From NCBI RefSeq assembly GCF_020035535.1, contig NZ_CP083349.1, positions 2,863,501 through 2,927,500 of the forward strand: 64,000 bases of DNA. The letters run 5' to 3'. The notes under the pieces were generated by a model. That model did no database searches and was not told the DNA's origin. It was given only the letters and a program-made list of their open reading frames with translations. The DNA comes from Ensifer adhaerens (GTDB lineage Bacteria > Pseudomonadota > Alphaproteobacteria > Rhizobiales > Rhizobiaceae). This document shows positions 8,363 to 17,250 of this stretch, in pieces (position 1 is the stretch's first letter; each line of letters opens with the position of its first letter). Both the position numbers and the translations under genes were made by a program.

Positions 8363-8926
8363 TCAAGCCGACTTCTCAGCCGCTGCAAAATCCGCAAACG
8401 CCTTGACGAAGGCCGCCAGCCGGTCGCGGGCATCGGCATCCGTCAACGTCCCCTCGGCATCGAACAGTGTATCCGCCTTGGGCAACATCAGCCGTTTGCC
8501 CGACCAGAGTTCAGCACCGAGCGTGCGCATGACGGACAGCCAGGCGTTCTGGCTGAGGATGGTGCCGAAATTGCCGGGCGAGGCGCCGGCAAGCGCGAAC
8601 GGCCGGTTGCGAAACACTTTGGCAATGTCGGCGGATGGCCTGCTCAGCCAGTCGATCCCGTTCTTGAACACACCGGGAATGGAGTTGTTGTATTCGGGCG
8701 TGAACAGGATGACGCCGTCGGCGGCCATCACCTGTTGCTTGAGAGCCGTCACCGCCGGCGGAATGCCACTCTCCTTTTCGACATCGCCGTCATAGAGCGG
8801 TATCCCGTGCAGCGTCGCCGTGTCGAATTCGACGCCATCGGGCAGATTTGCCGCGGCCGCCCGCATCAGCCCGGTGTTGAACGACGCCTTGCGCAGGCTC
8901 CCGGATATCCCGAGGATTTTCGTCAT
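8363..8926 (-). CDS. NADPH-dependent FMN reductase (quinone/chromate reductase type)
   Basis: Flavodoxin-like FMN oxidoreductase, 187 residues, resembling ChrR/YieF enzymes that reduce quinones and chromate by two electrons. The FMN phosphate loop is GSLRKASFN near the N-terminus, and PEYNNSIPGVFKNGIDW is the family signature that contacts the isoalloxazine. The ATG at 8926 follows AAGGA. It sits between two VOC dioxygenase genes: reduction of a quinone to hydroquinone followed by ring cleavage would be a coherent pathway, though the actual substrate is inferred. Confidence 0.9.
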   Translation of the reverse strand: MTKILGISGSLRKASFNTGLMRAAAANLPDGVEFDTATLHGIPLYDGDVEKESGIPPAVTALKQQVMAADGVILFTPEYNNSIPGVFKNGIDWLSRPSADIAKVFRNRPFALAGASPGNFGTILSQNAWLSVMRTLGAELWSGKRLMLPKADTLFDAEGTLTDADARDRLAAFVKAFADFAAAEKSA

Positions 8927-9074
8927 GAGATTTGGTCCTTCCTACCCCACAGGGTCGTGCAGACGCGCCCCGAAAAGCGAGGGCGGAATGCAGTTGCCGG
9001 TCTATAACGCAGCCGCCATCATGATGGGTCCGCGGCAAGGCGAAGTCCAACAGGATCAGAGGGATAGAGACAAA

Positions 9075-9100
9075 AAAGCCGGGGACGAATCCCCGGCTTT
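9075..9100 (-). terminator. Rho-independent terminator of the VOC dioxygenase gene
   Basis: An 11-bp perfect stem (AAAGCCGGGGA / TCCCCGGCTTT) with a CGAA loop. Read on the minus strand it runs into a T6 tract, just past the stop at 9118. Confidence 0.9.
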
Positions 9101-9117
9101 GCGTTTGGACCAGACTG

Positions 9118-10071
9118 TTAGACCAGCGGCTTCAGCCGTGCTTCGATCTGGGCGCGCTTCGGCTCCAGGAACGGCGGCAGAGACAGGCTTTCACCAAGCG
9201 TCTCCATCGGCTCGTCGACGGCGAAACCGGGACCATCGGTCGCGATCTCGAAGAGAACGCCATTCGGCTCGCGGAAATAGAGCGAACGGAAGTAATAGCG
9301 TTCGACTTCGCCGCTCGACGGCAGGCGGAAGCCGTTGAGGCGTTCCGTCCACTCCGTCAGCGCCGCATTATCCGGCGCCCGGAAGGCGACGTGATGCACG
9401 GCACCGGCGCCCTGCCGGGCAATCGGCAGACCCGGCTGAACCGCGACATGCAGTTCGGCCGCAGGACCACCCTCACCCATGGTGAAGACGTTGACTTCCC
9501 CCTCGCCGTCCGGCGACGGATAGGTGCGGGCCTTGCTCATGTTCATCACATGCGTGAGGACGAGCTCGGTGTTGGTGATATCCGGAACGCTGATGGTGAT
9601 CGGTCCGAGACCCTTGATCTGATGCTCGGCCGGAACCGGGCTCTTTTCCCAGGGGTGCGAGGGCTGAAGCCCGCCATCGTCGACCAGTCGGAAGCGCTGG
9701 CCTTCACCGTCCTCGAAGTCAAGCGAGACACGGCCATCGATCTCGGTGACGTCTCCGCTTAAGACCTTGAGTTCGTCGAAGCGGCGCTTCCACCACTGAA
9801 CGCTCTCGGCGCCGCCGACCCGGAGGCCCGTGCGCGAAATGCTGTGCGTGCCGCGCCCTTCGGGCCCGACCGGCCAGTCGAAGAAGGTCAGGTCGGTCCC
9901 GGGCGTTGCGCGCCCGTCGGCATAGAAGAGGTGGTAGGCGGTGGTGTCATCCTGGTTGACGGTCTTCTTGACCAGCCGCAGACCGAGCACCTGCGTGTAG
10001 AAGCGCAGGTTCTCCGGCGCGTTTGCGGTGATCGCCGTCAGGTGATGGATCCCAGTCAGTTGCAAGCTCAT
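9118..10071 (-). CDS. Ring-cleaving VOC-family dioxygenase (MhqA/MhqO-like)
   Basis: 317 residues in two VOC modules. Metal-site regions are [10 protein letters not shown] near the N-terminus, [10 protein letters not shown] in the second module and [11 protein letters not shown] near the end, a pattern of extradiol-type hydroquinone dioxygenases. The ATG at 10071 is preceded by GAGG; the open frame to 10083 begins with TTG and is less likely. It is a paralogue of the N-terminal part of the fusion at 6733 but without the hydrolase. A strong terminator follows, and about 180 bp of possible promoter DNA precedes it. Confidence 0.9.
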   Translation of the reverse strand: MSLQLTGIHHLTAITANAPENLRFYTQVLGLRLVKKTVNQDDTTAYHLFYADGRATPGTDLTFFDWPVGPEGRGTHSISRTGLRVGGAESVQWWKRRFDELKVLSGDVTEIDGRVSLDFEDGEGQRFRLVDDGGLQPSHPWEKSPVPAEHQIKGLGPITISVPDITNTELVLTHVMNMSKARTYPSPDGEGEVNVFTMGEGGPAAELHVAVQPGLPIARQGAGAVHHVAFRAPDNAALTEWTERLNGFRLPSSGEVERYYFRSLYFREPNGVLFEIATDGPGFAVDEPMETLGESLSLPPFLEPKRAQIEARLKPLV

Positions 10072-10151
10072 GATTGCCTCCAATGCGTGGCATTACTGTT
10101 GAGCACAATATGGGATGACGTATCGTTTCCGACAGTAGATCAATAAAGAAC

Positions 10152-10161
10152 GGAACGTTCC
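10152..10161. promoter_or_regulatory. Palindrome GGAACGTTCC upstream of the VOC gene
   Basis: Perfect 10-bp palindrome 81 bp upstream of the start at 10071. A regulator site is possible; no matching regulator gene is adjacent. Confidence 0.3.
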
Positions 10162-10214
10162 TGTCGAGTGAACAATCGCCGGACGGTTTTGTTCCTCGGC
10201 TTGTCTTTCTCTTG

Positions 10215-10246
10215 CGGTTGCCGCGACCGATCACAGGCGGTAACCG
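10215..10246 (-). terminator. Hairpin after the nitrilase-family gene
   Basis: CGGTTGCCGC / GCGGTAACCG, a 10-bp stem with one mismatch, just past the end of the polyamine transport operon. No T-run follows on the minus strand. Confidence 0.4.
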
Positions 10247-10253
10247 GCACGGG

Positions 10254-11033
10254 TCAGCGCCGGTAGAGGTCGCCAAGATAGGTGTTTTCGAGACGGGAGA
10301 TCGCATAGGTCTGCGGATCGATATCCGCGACCAGCAGGGTCTCCCGCGCGGCATCGGCCTTGGCAAGAAGCTGGCCGTCGGGTGCCGCGATGCGCGACAG
10401 CCCGGCGAAGGAGAACAGCGGATCCGAGCCGTGATGATTGATATAGGCGACGAACACCTGGTTCTCGAAGGCCCGCGTCTGGATCATGTGCTCTGCGATG
10501 AAGGAGCCGGACCAGCCCGCCGGCAACGCCGTCGGCACCAGCACAGCCTCGGCGCCCGCCAGCGCCAGCCGCCGGACGTTCTCCGGGAACTCGACGTCGT
10601 AGCAGATCAGCATGCCGCAGGTAACGCCGCGATGCACGAACAGCTTTGTCTCGGGACCGGGCGCCTTGAAAATCGAGCGCTCATAATCGCCGTAGAGATG
10701 AGACTTGCGGTAGACGACCGGCGCCGCATCGCCATCGACATAGACGGCGCTGTTGTAGACATCGTTGCCGTCGCGCTCGGCAAAGCCGGCGATGAGCGCA
10801 ATGCCGGTCTCAGACGAGATCGCCTTCAGACGCTGAACGATCGTCCCATCCGGCGCTTCAGCGAGTGTGGCCAACGCCTCGCCGGCGCCGTAACCGGTGA
10901 TGCCGAGTTCGGGCGTCAGGAGCAGTGTCGCCCCTTGGGCGGCAGCTTCCGCCGCGGCACGCGTGATCCGGTCGAGATTGGCGGCAACGTCGCCCGCCGC
11001 CGATTGCATCTGGAGGGCTGCGAGCTTCATCAT
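10254..11033 (-). CDS. Carbon-nitrogen hydrolase (nitrilase superfamily amidase)
   Basis: Cytoplasmic amidohydrolase of 259 residues with the superfamily's catalytic triad: E42 (TPELG), K110 (VYRKSHLYG) and C144 (CYDVEFPE). It is the last gene of a polyamine-type ABC operon; its ATG overlaps the permease stop as ATGA. Family members nearby in sequence space hydrolyse omega-amides, N-carbamoylputrescine or deaminated glutathione. The link to polyamine import makes a role on an amide or carbamoyl amine plausible, but the substrate cannot be fixed from sequence. Confidence 0.9.
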   Translation of the reverse strand: MMKLAALQMQSAAGDVAANLDRITRAAAEAAAQGATLLLTPELGITGYGAGEALATLAEAPDGTIVQRLKAISSETGIALIAGFAERDGNDVYNSAVYVDGDAAPVVYRKSHLYGDYERSIFKAPGPETKLFVHRGVTCGMLICYDVEFPENVRRLALAGAEAVLVPTALPAGWSGSFIAEHMIQTRAFENQVFVAYINHHGSDPLFSFAGLSRIAAPDGQLLAKADAARETLLVADIDPQTYAISRLENTYLGDLYRR

Positions 11034-11830
11034 TTACCATCCGACGACATGGCGCCAAGCAGCTTCGGCAGGTCACCGAAGCGGGCGACGAGACCGAAGA
11101 TCACCGCAGCGGTCGTGACGAAGAGGATCGTCACCGAAGCCATGGTCGGCGTGTAGCCGTAACGCAGCGCGTTGAAGATCTTGATCGGCAGCGTTTCCAC
11201 CGTGAAGCCAACGGTCATGTAGGCAACGATATATTCGTTGAGCGACAGCACGAACGCGAAGGCATAGCCGGAAACGATATAGGGCAGGATCAGCGGCAGC
11301 ACGACGGTGCGGAAGATCGTGCGCTCGTCGGCGCCCATGGTCGAGGCCGCTTCGACAAGAGATCGGTCGATCGAGGTAAAGCCGAGCGAAAGCGTCACCA
11401 GCGGTAGCGTCACGAAGAAGATCGCGTGGCTGACCACTGCCGTCCAGGGTTGCCCATAAAAGCCGACCGTCGCCCAGAAGGTGAGCATGCCGAGCGCGGT
11501 GATGACAGGCGGCAGCGTGAAGGGTGCGACACCGAGAAGCTGGAAGATGTTCGCCCAGGGCGCGATGCGCCGCCACAGGAACCAGGAGAGCGGCAACGCG
11601 ATCGCAACCGCAAGCGCTGCCGAAAGCACGGCCAGTGTCACCGAGGCAAAGAGGGCGTTGCGCCATTCCGGATTGAGGAAGATTTCGCCGTACCAGGAAA
11701 GCGAAAAGCCCTGTGGCGGAAAGGCAAGCGTCTGCTTCTCGTTGACGGAAACGCCGGCAACGACGATCAGCGGCAGCGCCAGGAACAGGCCGATCAGGAA
11801 GAAATAGGCCCTGCGGAACATCGAGATCAT
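11030..11830 (-). CDS. Polyamine-type ABC transporter permease (PotC-like)
   Basis: 266-residue inner-membrane subunit with about six hydrophobic helices. The cytoplasmic coupling loop (EAASTMGADERTIFRTVVLPL) carries the EAA motif of binding-protein-dependent permeases. The ATG at 11830 overlaps the preceding permease stop by ATGA, and its own stop overlaps the nitrilase-family start. It pairs with the permease at 11827 in a spermidine/putrescine-family transporter. Confidence 0.92.
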   Translation of the reverse strand: MISMFRRAYFFLIGLFLALPLIVVAGVSVNEKQTLAFPPQGFSLSWYGEIFLNPEWRNALFASVTLAVLSAALAVAIALPLSWFLWRRIAPWANIFQLLGVAPFTLPPVITALGMLTFWATVGFYGQPWTAVVSHAIFFVTLPLVTLSLGFTSIDRSLVEAASTMGADERTIFRTVVLPLILPYIVSGYAFAFVLSLNEYIVAYMTVGFTVETLPIKIFNALRYGYTPTMASVTILFVTTAAVIFGLVARFGDLPKLLGAMSSDGK

Positions 11831-12681
11831 GCCGCTTCTCCCTTGCGTCCGGCAATCACGGTGAGCGCGACGAGGCCGAGCGTCACCAGCACGAGGAAGA
11901 CGGCCATGGCGGCGGCGAACGGCATGTTCGACTGGTAGATCGCCTGATCGGTGATCAGCACCGAGAGCGTCCAATGCTGCGGCCGGCCGAGAAGCTGCGG
12001 CAACAGATAGGAGCCGAGCGCGAAGATGAAGACCATGATCAGCGTGGCGGTGATGGTGTTGCGAAGCGCTGGCACGACCACGGTGAAGAAGGCCTTCAGC
12101 GGCGATGCGCCGAGTGTGCGCGCCGCCTCCGTCAGCGTTGGATCGAGACGGACGAGTGCCGGGAAAAGCACCAGGACCGTATAGGGAAAGGCCTGGTAGA
12201 CCATGCCGGTCAAAACCGCGCCGAAGCTCGGCGTCAACGCCTTCGCCTCCGCCATGATATCGAGAGCGACGAGAATGTTGGTGATGCCAGCGGTGCGCGA
12301 AAACAGCGTCGACCAGGCAAAGCCGATGATGACTTCCGAGAGCGACAGGATCGACAGAAGCGCCACCAGCCAGACCACCTGCACCTTCCGCGCCATGCGT
12401 GTCAGCATGTAGGTGAAGGGCAAGGCGAGCACGACGCAGCAGATCGCCACCGTGATCGCCAGCAGCAGCGAAAAGCCGAGCACACCGCCGAAGAAGACCG
12501 AAAGGAAGCGGGCGTAATTGTCGAAGACGAAGGCCGGCGTATAGAAGCCGCCCTGCTGGCGTTGGAAAAAGCTGACGGCGATCATCGTGCCAAAGGGCAC
12601 GACGAAGAAGATGGTGAGCATCGCCGCGGGAAAGAGGAGCGGCGCGTAGTCGCCAAGGGTCTGAGGTGGTTCGCGTCTCAT
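11827..12681 (-). CDS. Polyamine-type ABC transporter permease (PotB-like)
   Basis: 284-residue membrane subunit. The N-terminal helix PLLFPAAMLTIFFVVPFGTM is followed by a long periplasmic segment typical of PotB. The EAA loop (EAARTLGASPLKAFFTVV) is near residue 185. It overlaps the ATPase stop at its start and the next permease at its end, so the transporter genes are coupled. Substrate by context is a polyamine or related cation. Confidence 0.92.
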   Translation of the reverse strand: MRREPPQTLGDYAPLLFPAAMLTIFFVVPFGTMIAVSFFQRQQGGFYTPAFVFDNYARFLSVFFGGVLGFSLLLAITVAICCVVLALPFTYMLTRMARKVQVVWLVALLSILSLSEVIIGFAWSTLFSRTAGITNILVALDIMAEAKALTPSFGAVLTGMVYQAFPYTVLVLFPALVRLDPTLTEAARTLGASPLKAFFTVVVPALRNTITATLIMVFIFALGSYLLPQLLGRPQHWTLSVLITDQAIYQSNMPFAAAMAVFLVLVTLGLVALTVIAGRKGEAA

Positions 12682-13715
12682 TTCTTCAGCACCACGCAGA
12701 CATCCGGGGTGAGCGCGATGCCGACCTCCTGGCCGACAGTGACGTCGGGTCGGGCCCGCGGTGTGGAGACGGCGACGATCTGGTGTCCGGCGATATCGAC
12801 GAAAGTTTCGATCGTGCCGCCGAGGTCACGCACGAAGGTGACCTTGCCGGCGAGTGCGCCAGCGCCGGGCGCCGTCAGATGCACGTCTTCCGGGCGGACC
12901 GACAGCGTGCCCTTGGCGGCACCGGCCGGCAGCGCGAGGCCGGGGATCGCCTGGCCGAGCACCACGGCACGGCCGGAACTGTCGCCCTGAACGTCGAGCA
13001 GGTTCGTCTGGCCGATGAAGTCGGCAACGAAGCTGTCGGCCGGGCGGCGATAGATTTCGATCGGCGACGCGGCCTGGCGAATCTCGCCGCCGCTCATGAC
13101 GACGACGGTATCGGCCATGGTCATCGCTTCGCGCTGGTCATGGGTGACGACGATGGTGGTGATGCCGAGCTGCTGCTGAAGCTGGCGCAATTCCACCTGC
13201 ATCGCTTCGCGCAGCTTGGCGTCAAGCGCCGACAGCGGCTCGTCGAGCAGGAACAGTTTTGGTGAGATCGACAGTGCACGTGCGATCGCCACCCGCTGGC
13301 GCTGGCCGCCGGAAAGCTTGGCAACGGGACGGTCGGCGTAGCCGGAGAGATGGATCATCGCCAGCAGCTCGTCGACGCGCTTCTTCTGGTCTTCCTTTGC
13401 CGCACCGCGAATGCGCAAGGGGTAGGCGATGTTCTCGCCGACGGTCAGATGCGGAAACAGCGCCAGCGACTGGAACACCATGCCGAGATTGCGCTTATGC
13501 GTCGGCACGCGGGTGATGTCCTCGCCGTCGAGCCGGATCGCCCCGCCGGTCGGCAGATCGAGGCCGGCGATCATCCGCAGCAATGTGGTCTTGCCGCAAC
13601 CGGAGGGGCCGAGCATGCAGACGAAGGTGCCGTGCGGCACGGTCAGGTCGACATTGTTGACGGCCCTGAAGGCTCCGAATTCCTTGACGACGTTTTGAAG
13701 GGCAAGTCCGGACAT
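12678..13715 (-). CDS. Polyamine-type ABC transporter ATP-binding protein (PotA-like)
   Basis: 345 residues: Walker A GPSGCGKTT at about 37-45, signature LSGGQRQRVAIARAL at about 134-148, Walker B LFLLDEPLSALD at 154-165, then a TOBE-type C-terminal domain from ~240. The start MSGLALQNV at 13715 matches the family; an open frame to 13748 does not. It is intact and complete, in contrast to the truncated homologue at 24163. It is the only ATPase encoded in the 10254-18312 run, which contains two sets of permeases. Confidence 0.94.
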   Translation of the reverse strand: MSGLALQNVVKEFGAFRAVNNVDLTVPHGTFVCMLGPSGCGKTTLLRMIAGLDLPTGGAIRLDGEDITRVPTHKRNLGMVFQSLALFPHLTVGENIAYPLRIRGAAKEDQKKRVDELLAMIHLSGYADRPVAKLSGGQRQRVAIARALSISPKLFLLDEPLSALDAKLREAMQVELRQLQQQLGITTIVVTHDQREAMTMADTVVVMSGGEIRQAASPIEIYRRPADSFVADFIGQTNLLDVQGDSSGRAVVLGQAIPGLALPAGAAKGTLSVRPEDVHLTAPGAGALAGKVTFVRDLGGTIETFVDIAGHQIVAVSTPRARPDVTVGQEVGIALTPDVCVVLKK

Positions 13716-13803
13716 TGTTTCTCCGCGGAATGGTCCCCTCCTCCTCATGGGAAGGGTTCAGGCGGGGAGCGCCGAAAGGCCCTCCCCGTCGTTAAGTCCA
13801 GTT

Positions 13804-13824
13804 CTTCCTCGAAGGTCGAGGAAG
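13804..13824 (-). repeat. Intercistronic hairpin between binding protein and ATPase genes
   Basis: CTTCCTCGA-AGG-TCGAGGAAG, a perfect 9-bp stem. A second stem, CGGGGAG...CTCCCCG, lies at about 13765-13790. Such hairpins often hold transcript levels of the binding protein above those of downstream genes; that role is inferred here. Confidence 0.55.
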
Positions 13825-13838
13825 GTCGTCGATCAGGC

Positions 13839-14921
13839 TCAGCCGACGATCAGCTCGGTCCACTTCTGGTTCAGCCAATCCGACTTCGTCTGGTAGAGGT
13901 CGTAGCGCGGAATGATCGGCTCGATGTCGGACGAGACGGCTGCGAACTCCTTGTCGGTGAGATCCGTGACTTCGCGCTTGACGGTCGGCGACGTCCCGAC
14001 CTTACGCGACAGCGTCGCCTGGATCGAGGGCTGGCACATGTAGTCGATGAAGATATGGGCCTCTTCCGACTTCTGCGAGGCGCGCGACAGCGCCCAGCAA
14101 CCGGAATCCTGGATGCCGCCTTCCTTCGGGAAGGTGGAGCGGACAGGATGACCGTCGGCCGCCGCAAGGCCGGTCACGTCGTGATAGTACTGGCCCATCG
14201 GGATTTCGCCCGACTTCAGCGACTGCTCGAACTGCGCTTCGTCGCGGTACCAGAGGCGGACGTTCGGCTTGACCTCGGCCAGCTTGTCGAAGGCCTTCAA
14301 CAAGCCCTCTTCCGTGTCGAGCGCATTGGTGCCGCCCATGAAGGTCTTGGCCGTCACTTCGAGCAGGAACGAGTTGGAAACGAGCGCCAGCAGGCCGAGC
14401 TTGTCAGCGTTCGCCGGATCCCAGAAGGCAGACCAGGAGGTCGGTGCTTCCTTGTAGACGTCGGTGTTGGTCACCAGCGTGATGTACCAGGAGACGGCGC
14501 CGATGCCGGCGATGCGGCCATCCGGATACTTGTTGACGAAGCGGTCGAGCAGGTTCGACGCGTTCTTGATCTTCGCCGTATCGAGCGGCGTCCAAAGATC
14601 GGTCGACTGACCTTTCAGCATCGCCACCTGCGACATCATCGAAACGTCGGCCGGGGCCTGGCCGGCGCGGGCGGCCTGCTCGAGCTGGACGAGCCAGGCT
14701 TCACCGGTCGGCTCTGCGATCGATTCGACGGCAATGCCCGTCGCCTTGGTGAATTCCGGGAAGATGTTCTTGTCGAACGAGGTTTTGAAATAGCCGCCGT
14801 AGACGCCGACCTTCAGCGATTTGTCCTGCGCTCTCAGGATCGACGGCATCGCCAGCATGGAAGCGCCGGCGAGGCCGGCACCGAGCAGCGTCCGTCGCTT
14901 GATGGAAGTGGTGATCATCAT
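13839..14921 (-). CDS. Polyamine-type ABC transporter substrate-binding protein (PotD-like)
   Basis: 360-residue periplasmic protein. The N-terminus has KRRTLLGAGLAGASMLAMP then RAQDKS, a Tat-like signal with RR. The mature part begins LKVGVYGGYFKTSFDK as in PotD/PotF-type binding proteins. Two ATGs at 14921 and 14918 follow AAGGAG; either may be used. It leads the transporter genes 13715-11030. It lies 69 bp after the amino-acid-type permease at 14991, so it may be co-transcribed with the ureohydrolase cluster upstream. Confidence 0.9.
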   Translation of the reverse strand: MMITTSIKRRTLLGAGLAGASMLAMPSILRAQDKSLKVGVYGGYFKTSFDKNIFPEFTKATGIAVESIAEPTGEAWLVQLEQAARAGQAPADVSMMSQVAMLKGQSTDLWTPLDTAKIKNASNLLDRFVNKYPDGRIAGIGAVSWYITLVTNTDVYKEAPTSWSAFWDPANADKLGLLALVSNSFLLEVTAKTFMGGTNALDTEEGLLKAFDKLAEVKPNVRLWYRDEAQFEQSLKSGEIPMGQYYHDVTGLAAADGHPVRSTFPKEGGIQDSGCWALSRASQKSEEAHIFIDYMCQPSIQATLSRKVGTSPTVKREVTDLTDKEFAAVSSDIEPIIPRYDLYQTKSDWLNQKWTELIVG

Positions 14922-14990
14922 CTGTCTCCTTTGTTCCGGCGGTGATCCGCCTGTTCCCTGTTCTGTTTGATTTCTTGCATATTTTCAGTC

Positions 14991-15638
14991 TCAGTGCGCG
15001 GGTGATTTGCGCTCCAACATCCGTGCATATTGTGTCAGCGGATAACACAGCACGAAGAAGATGACTGCCACCAGCCCATAGACTGTGAAAGGTTCGAAGG
15101 TGGCATTATTGATCGCATTCGCGGTTCTGAGAAGCTCTTCGAAACCGATGATCGAGGTGAGCGCCGTGCTCTTGATGAGCTGCACGAGAAAGCCGACGGC
15201 CGCCGGCCGGGTGATAGCGAAGGCCTGCGGCAGGATGACGAGCCGCAGTTCCTGCAGGCGATGAAGCCCCAGGCTCGCCCCGGCATCCCATTGGCCGCGC
15301 GGCAATGCCTCAACGCCGCTGCGCCAGATCTCGGCAAGATAGGCGCTGGCATAGAAGGTGAGCCCGAGGGCCGCCGCCGTCCACGGCTCGATCCGGAAGC
15401 CTAGCATCGGCAGACCGAAGAACATCAAGAACAGCTGCATCAAAAGCGGCGTGCCCTGGAAGAGCGCGATGTAACCGGAACCGAGGCGGCGTGGCCAGCG
15501 GCGCTCGGAGATGCGCGCAGCCAGGATCATCAGTCCTACTGCAGCCCCACCGGCAAAAGCGACAACCGACAGGAGGATCGTCCACCGCGTGGCGAAGATC
15601 AGGTTGCGCAGGATGTCCCAAAAGGTGAATTCGATCAT
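14991..15638 (-). CDS. Polar amino acid-type ABC transporter permease (second of pair)
   Basis: 215-residue HisM/GlnP-type permease: short N-terminal helix, YIALFQGTPLLMQLF (conserved R/Q-GTP region) and an EAA-like loop (GASLGLHRLQELRLVILPQA). It overlaps its partner permease at 15635 by ATGA. No HisP-type ATPase gene lies in the cluster, so the ATPase must come from elsewhere in the genome or the system is incomplete. Confidence 0.92.
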   Translation of the reverse strand: MIEFTFWDILRNLIFATRWTILLSVVAFAGGAAVGLMILAARISERRWPRRLGSGYIALFQGTPLLMQLFLMFFGLPMLGFRIEPWTAAALGLTFYASAYLAEIWRSGVEALPRGQWDAGASLGLHRLQELRLVILPQAFAITRPAAVGFLVQLIKSTALTSIIGFEELLRTANAINNATFEPFTVYGLVAVIFFVLCYPLTQYARMLERKSPAH

Positions 15639-16303
15639 GACACGTCTGCTCCAAGCGCCCGCCTGCCACCGGCAACGAAGAGCCGCCGGATCGCCATCGA
15701 CAGGGCGAGATAGATCAGCGTGACGACGAAGTAAGTCTCGAATGAGCGGAAGGTCCGGGCCTGAAGCAAGTCCGCCTCGTGCGCCAGCTCCCGCACCGCG
15801 ATCTGCGAGACAACGGCTGATTCCAGCATCATGATGATCACCTGGCTGGTGAGCGCCGGAAAGATCACCTTCAGCGCCTGCGGCAGGATGATCTTGACGA
15901 AGACCTGACGGGGCTTGAGCCCAAGCGCAAAGGCCGCCTCGCTCTGCCCCTTCGGTACGGCGTCAAGACCTGCGCCGACGATCTCGGTCGTATAGGCGGC
16001 CATGTTGAGCGTCATCGCCAGAATGGCCGCGACGATCGGGTCTAGCCGGATGCCGAGGCTCGGCAGTCCGAAATAGATGAAGAACAGCTGCACCAGAAAC
16101 GGCGTGTTCCTGGCGACTTCGACATAGACGGCCACGGCCTTGCGCAGCACCGAGTAGCGGCTGCGACGGGCGGCGGCAAAGAGAATGCTGATCAGGATGC
16201 CTAGCACGGTCGTGCAGGCGATCAGGAACACGGTCATGGCCGCGCCATGGGCGATCGCGCCCGCGGCGTCCTTGAGCCAACCGAAGCTGAGGCCGTAGCC
16301 CAT
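15635..16303 (-). CDS. Polar amino acid-type ABC transporter permease (first of pair)
   Basis: 222-residue HisQ-type permease. VYVEVARNTPFLVQLFFIYFG is the family N-terminal signature, and the coupling loop AAFALGLKPRQVFVKIILPQ is intact. Start ATG at 16303 follows GGGAGGCG. It lies 60 bp after its binding protein gene and overlaps the next permease. Confidence 0.92.
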   Translation of the reverse strand: MGYGLSFGWLKDAAGAIAHGAAMTVFLIACTTVLGILISILFAAARRSRYSVLRKAVAVYVEVARNTPFLVQLFFIYFGLPSLGIRLDPIVAAILAMTLNMAAYTTEIVGAGLDAVPKGQSEAAFALGLKPRQVFVKIILPQALKVIFPALTSQVIIMMLESAVVSQIAVRELAHEADLLQARTFRSFETYFVVTLIYLALSMAIRRLFVAGGRRALGADVS

Positions 16304-16363
16304 CGTCGCGCCTCCCCAGAGGTCCGCGAGAAGCTCAGGCTCCTCGCGGCCGTCAGGCTCTTG

Positions 16364-17158
16364 TTAGTCCTTGAGGTTCTCGGGGTTGAGCGGCGTCTTC
16401 AGCCAGGCTTCGGAGCTCGCGTTCAACTTGCCGTCCGAGAGCATTTTGGCGACGGAGTCATTGACCGCCTTTTTCAGGCCTTCCTCGCTCTTGTTGAGAC
16501 CGATATGCGACGGTGAGGTCAGAAGCTGGAATTTCTGTTCCGGCTTCAGCGCCTCCTGGCGAGCCAGCACCTGTGCGCCGACGTCGTTGCCGACGACCAT
16601 CAGTTGCGTCTGGCCGGAAATGAAGGCCTGGATCACCGCATTGTAGTTGTCGAAGCGCTGGATGTCGGCATTGGCCGGCGCTGCCTCGGTGAGCGAGGTG
16701 TCTTCCAAGGTGCCACGGTTGACGGCGATGGTCTTTTCCGCAAGGTCTTCCTTGCCGGCGACCTTCAGTTCCGCCGGGCCGATGACGGCAATGTAGTAAG
16801 GCGCATAGGCAGCAGCGAAATCGATCACCTCGGCGCGCTCCTTGGAGAAGCCGACGCTCATCAGGATATCGACGCGCTTGTCGTTGAGATAGGGAATGCG
16901 GTTCTGGCCGGTGACGCTGACGAGGTTCAGCTTGACGCCGAGGTCATCGGCGATCTGCTGGGCCACGTCGACATCGTAGCCCTTGATGCTCATGTCGGCG
17001 CTGGCAGACGAGAAGGGCGGGAAGTCGGAGAAAATGCCGACATTGATCTGGCCGGCGGACTTGATATCGGCGAGCGCATCGGCCTTGGCGATGCCGGCGG
17101 CTGCACCGAGCATCAGGGCAGCGGCGAATGCTGTCTTCAGTTTGGTATGGATCGTCAT
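16364..17158 (-). CDS. Amino acid-type ABC transporter substrate-binding protein
   Basis: 264-residue periplasmic protein of SBP family 3. It has a signal peptide (KTAFAAALMLGAAAGIAKA) and the mature start DALADIKSAGQINVGIFSD, then the PPFSS and DVDVAQQIADDLG blocks that contact ligand and hinge. ATG at 17158 gives the normal signal peptide. It is encoded directly after the ureohydrolase gene, so a guanidino compound or its amino product is the likely cargo. That is inference from context. Confidence 0.92.
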   Translation of the reverse strand: MTIHTKLKTAFAAALMLGAAAGIAKADALADIKSAGQINVGIFSDFPPFSSASADMSIKGYDVDVAQQIADDLGVKLNLVSVTGQNRIPYLNDKRVDILMSVGFSKERAEVIDFAAAYAPYYIAVIGPAELKVAGKEDLAEKTIAVNRGTLEDTSLTEAAPANADIQRFDNYNAVIQAFISGQTQLMVVGNDVGAQVLARQEALKPEQKFQLLTSPSHIGLNKSEEGLKKAVNDSVAKMLSDGKLNASSEAWLKTPLNPENLKD

Positions 17159-17250
17159 GGTAATTCCCCTACCCGGAAGCTTTGTGATTGTGCAGTCTCG
17201 TGGTCGGCCACCGGTTCCGGTCCGGCAGCCGACAAACATTTTTCCGGGCG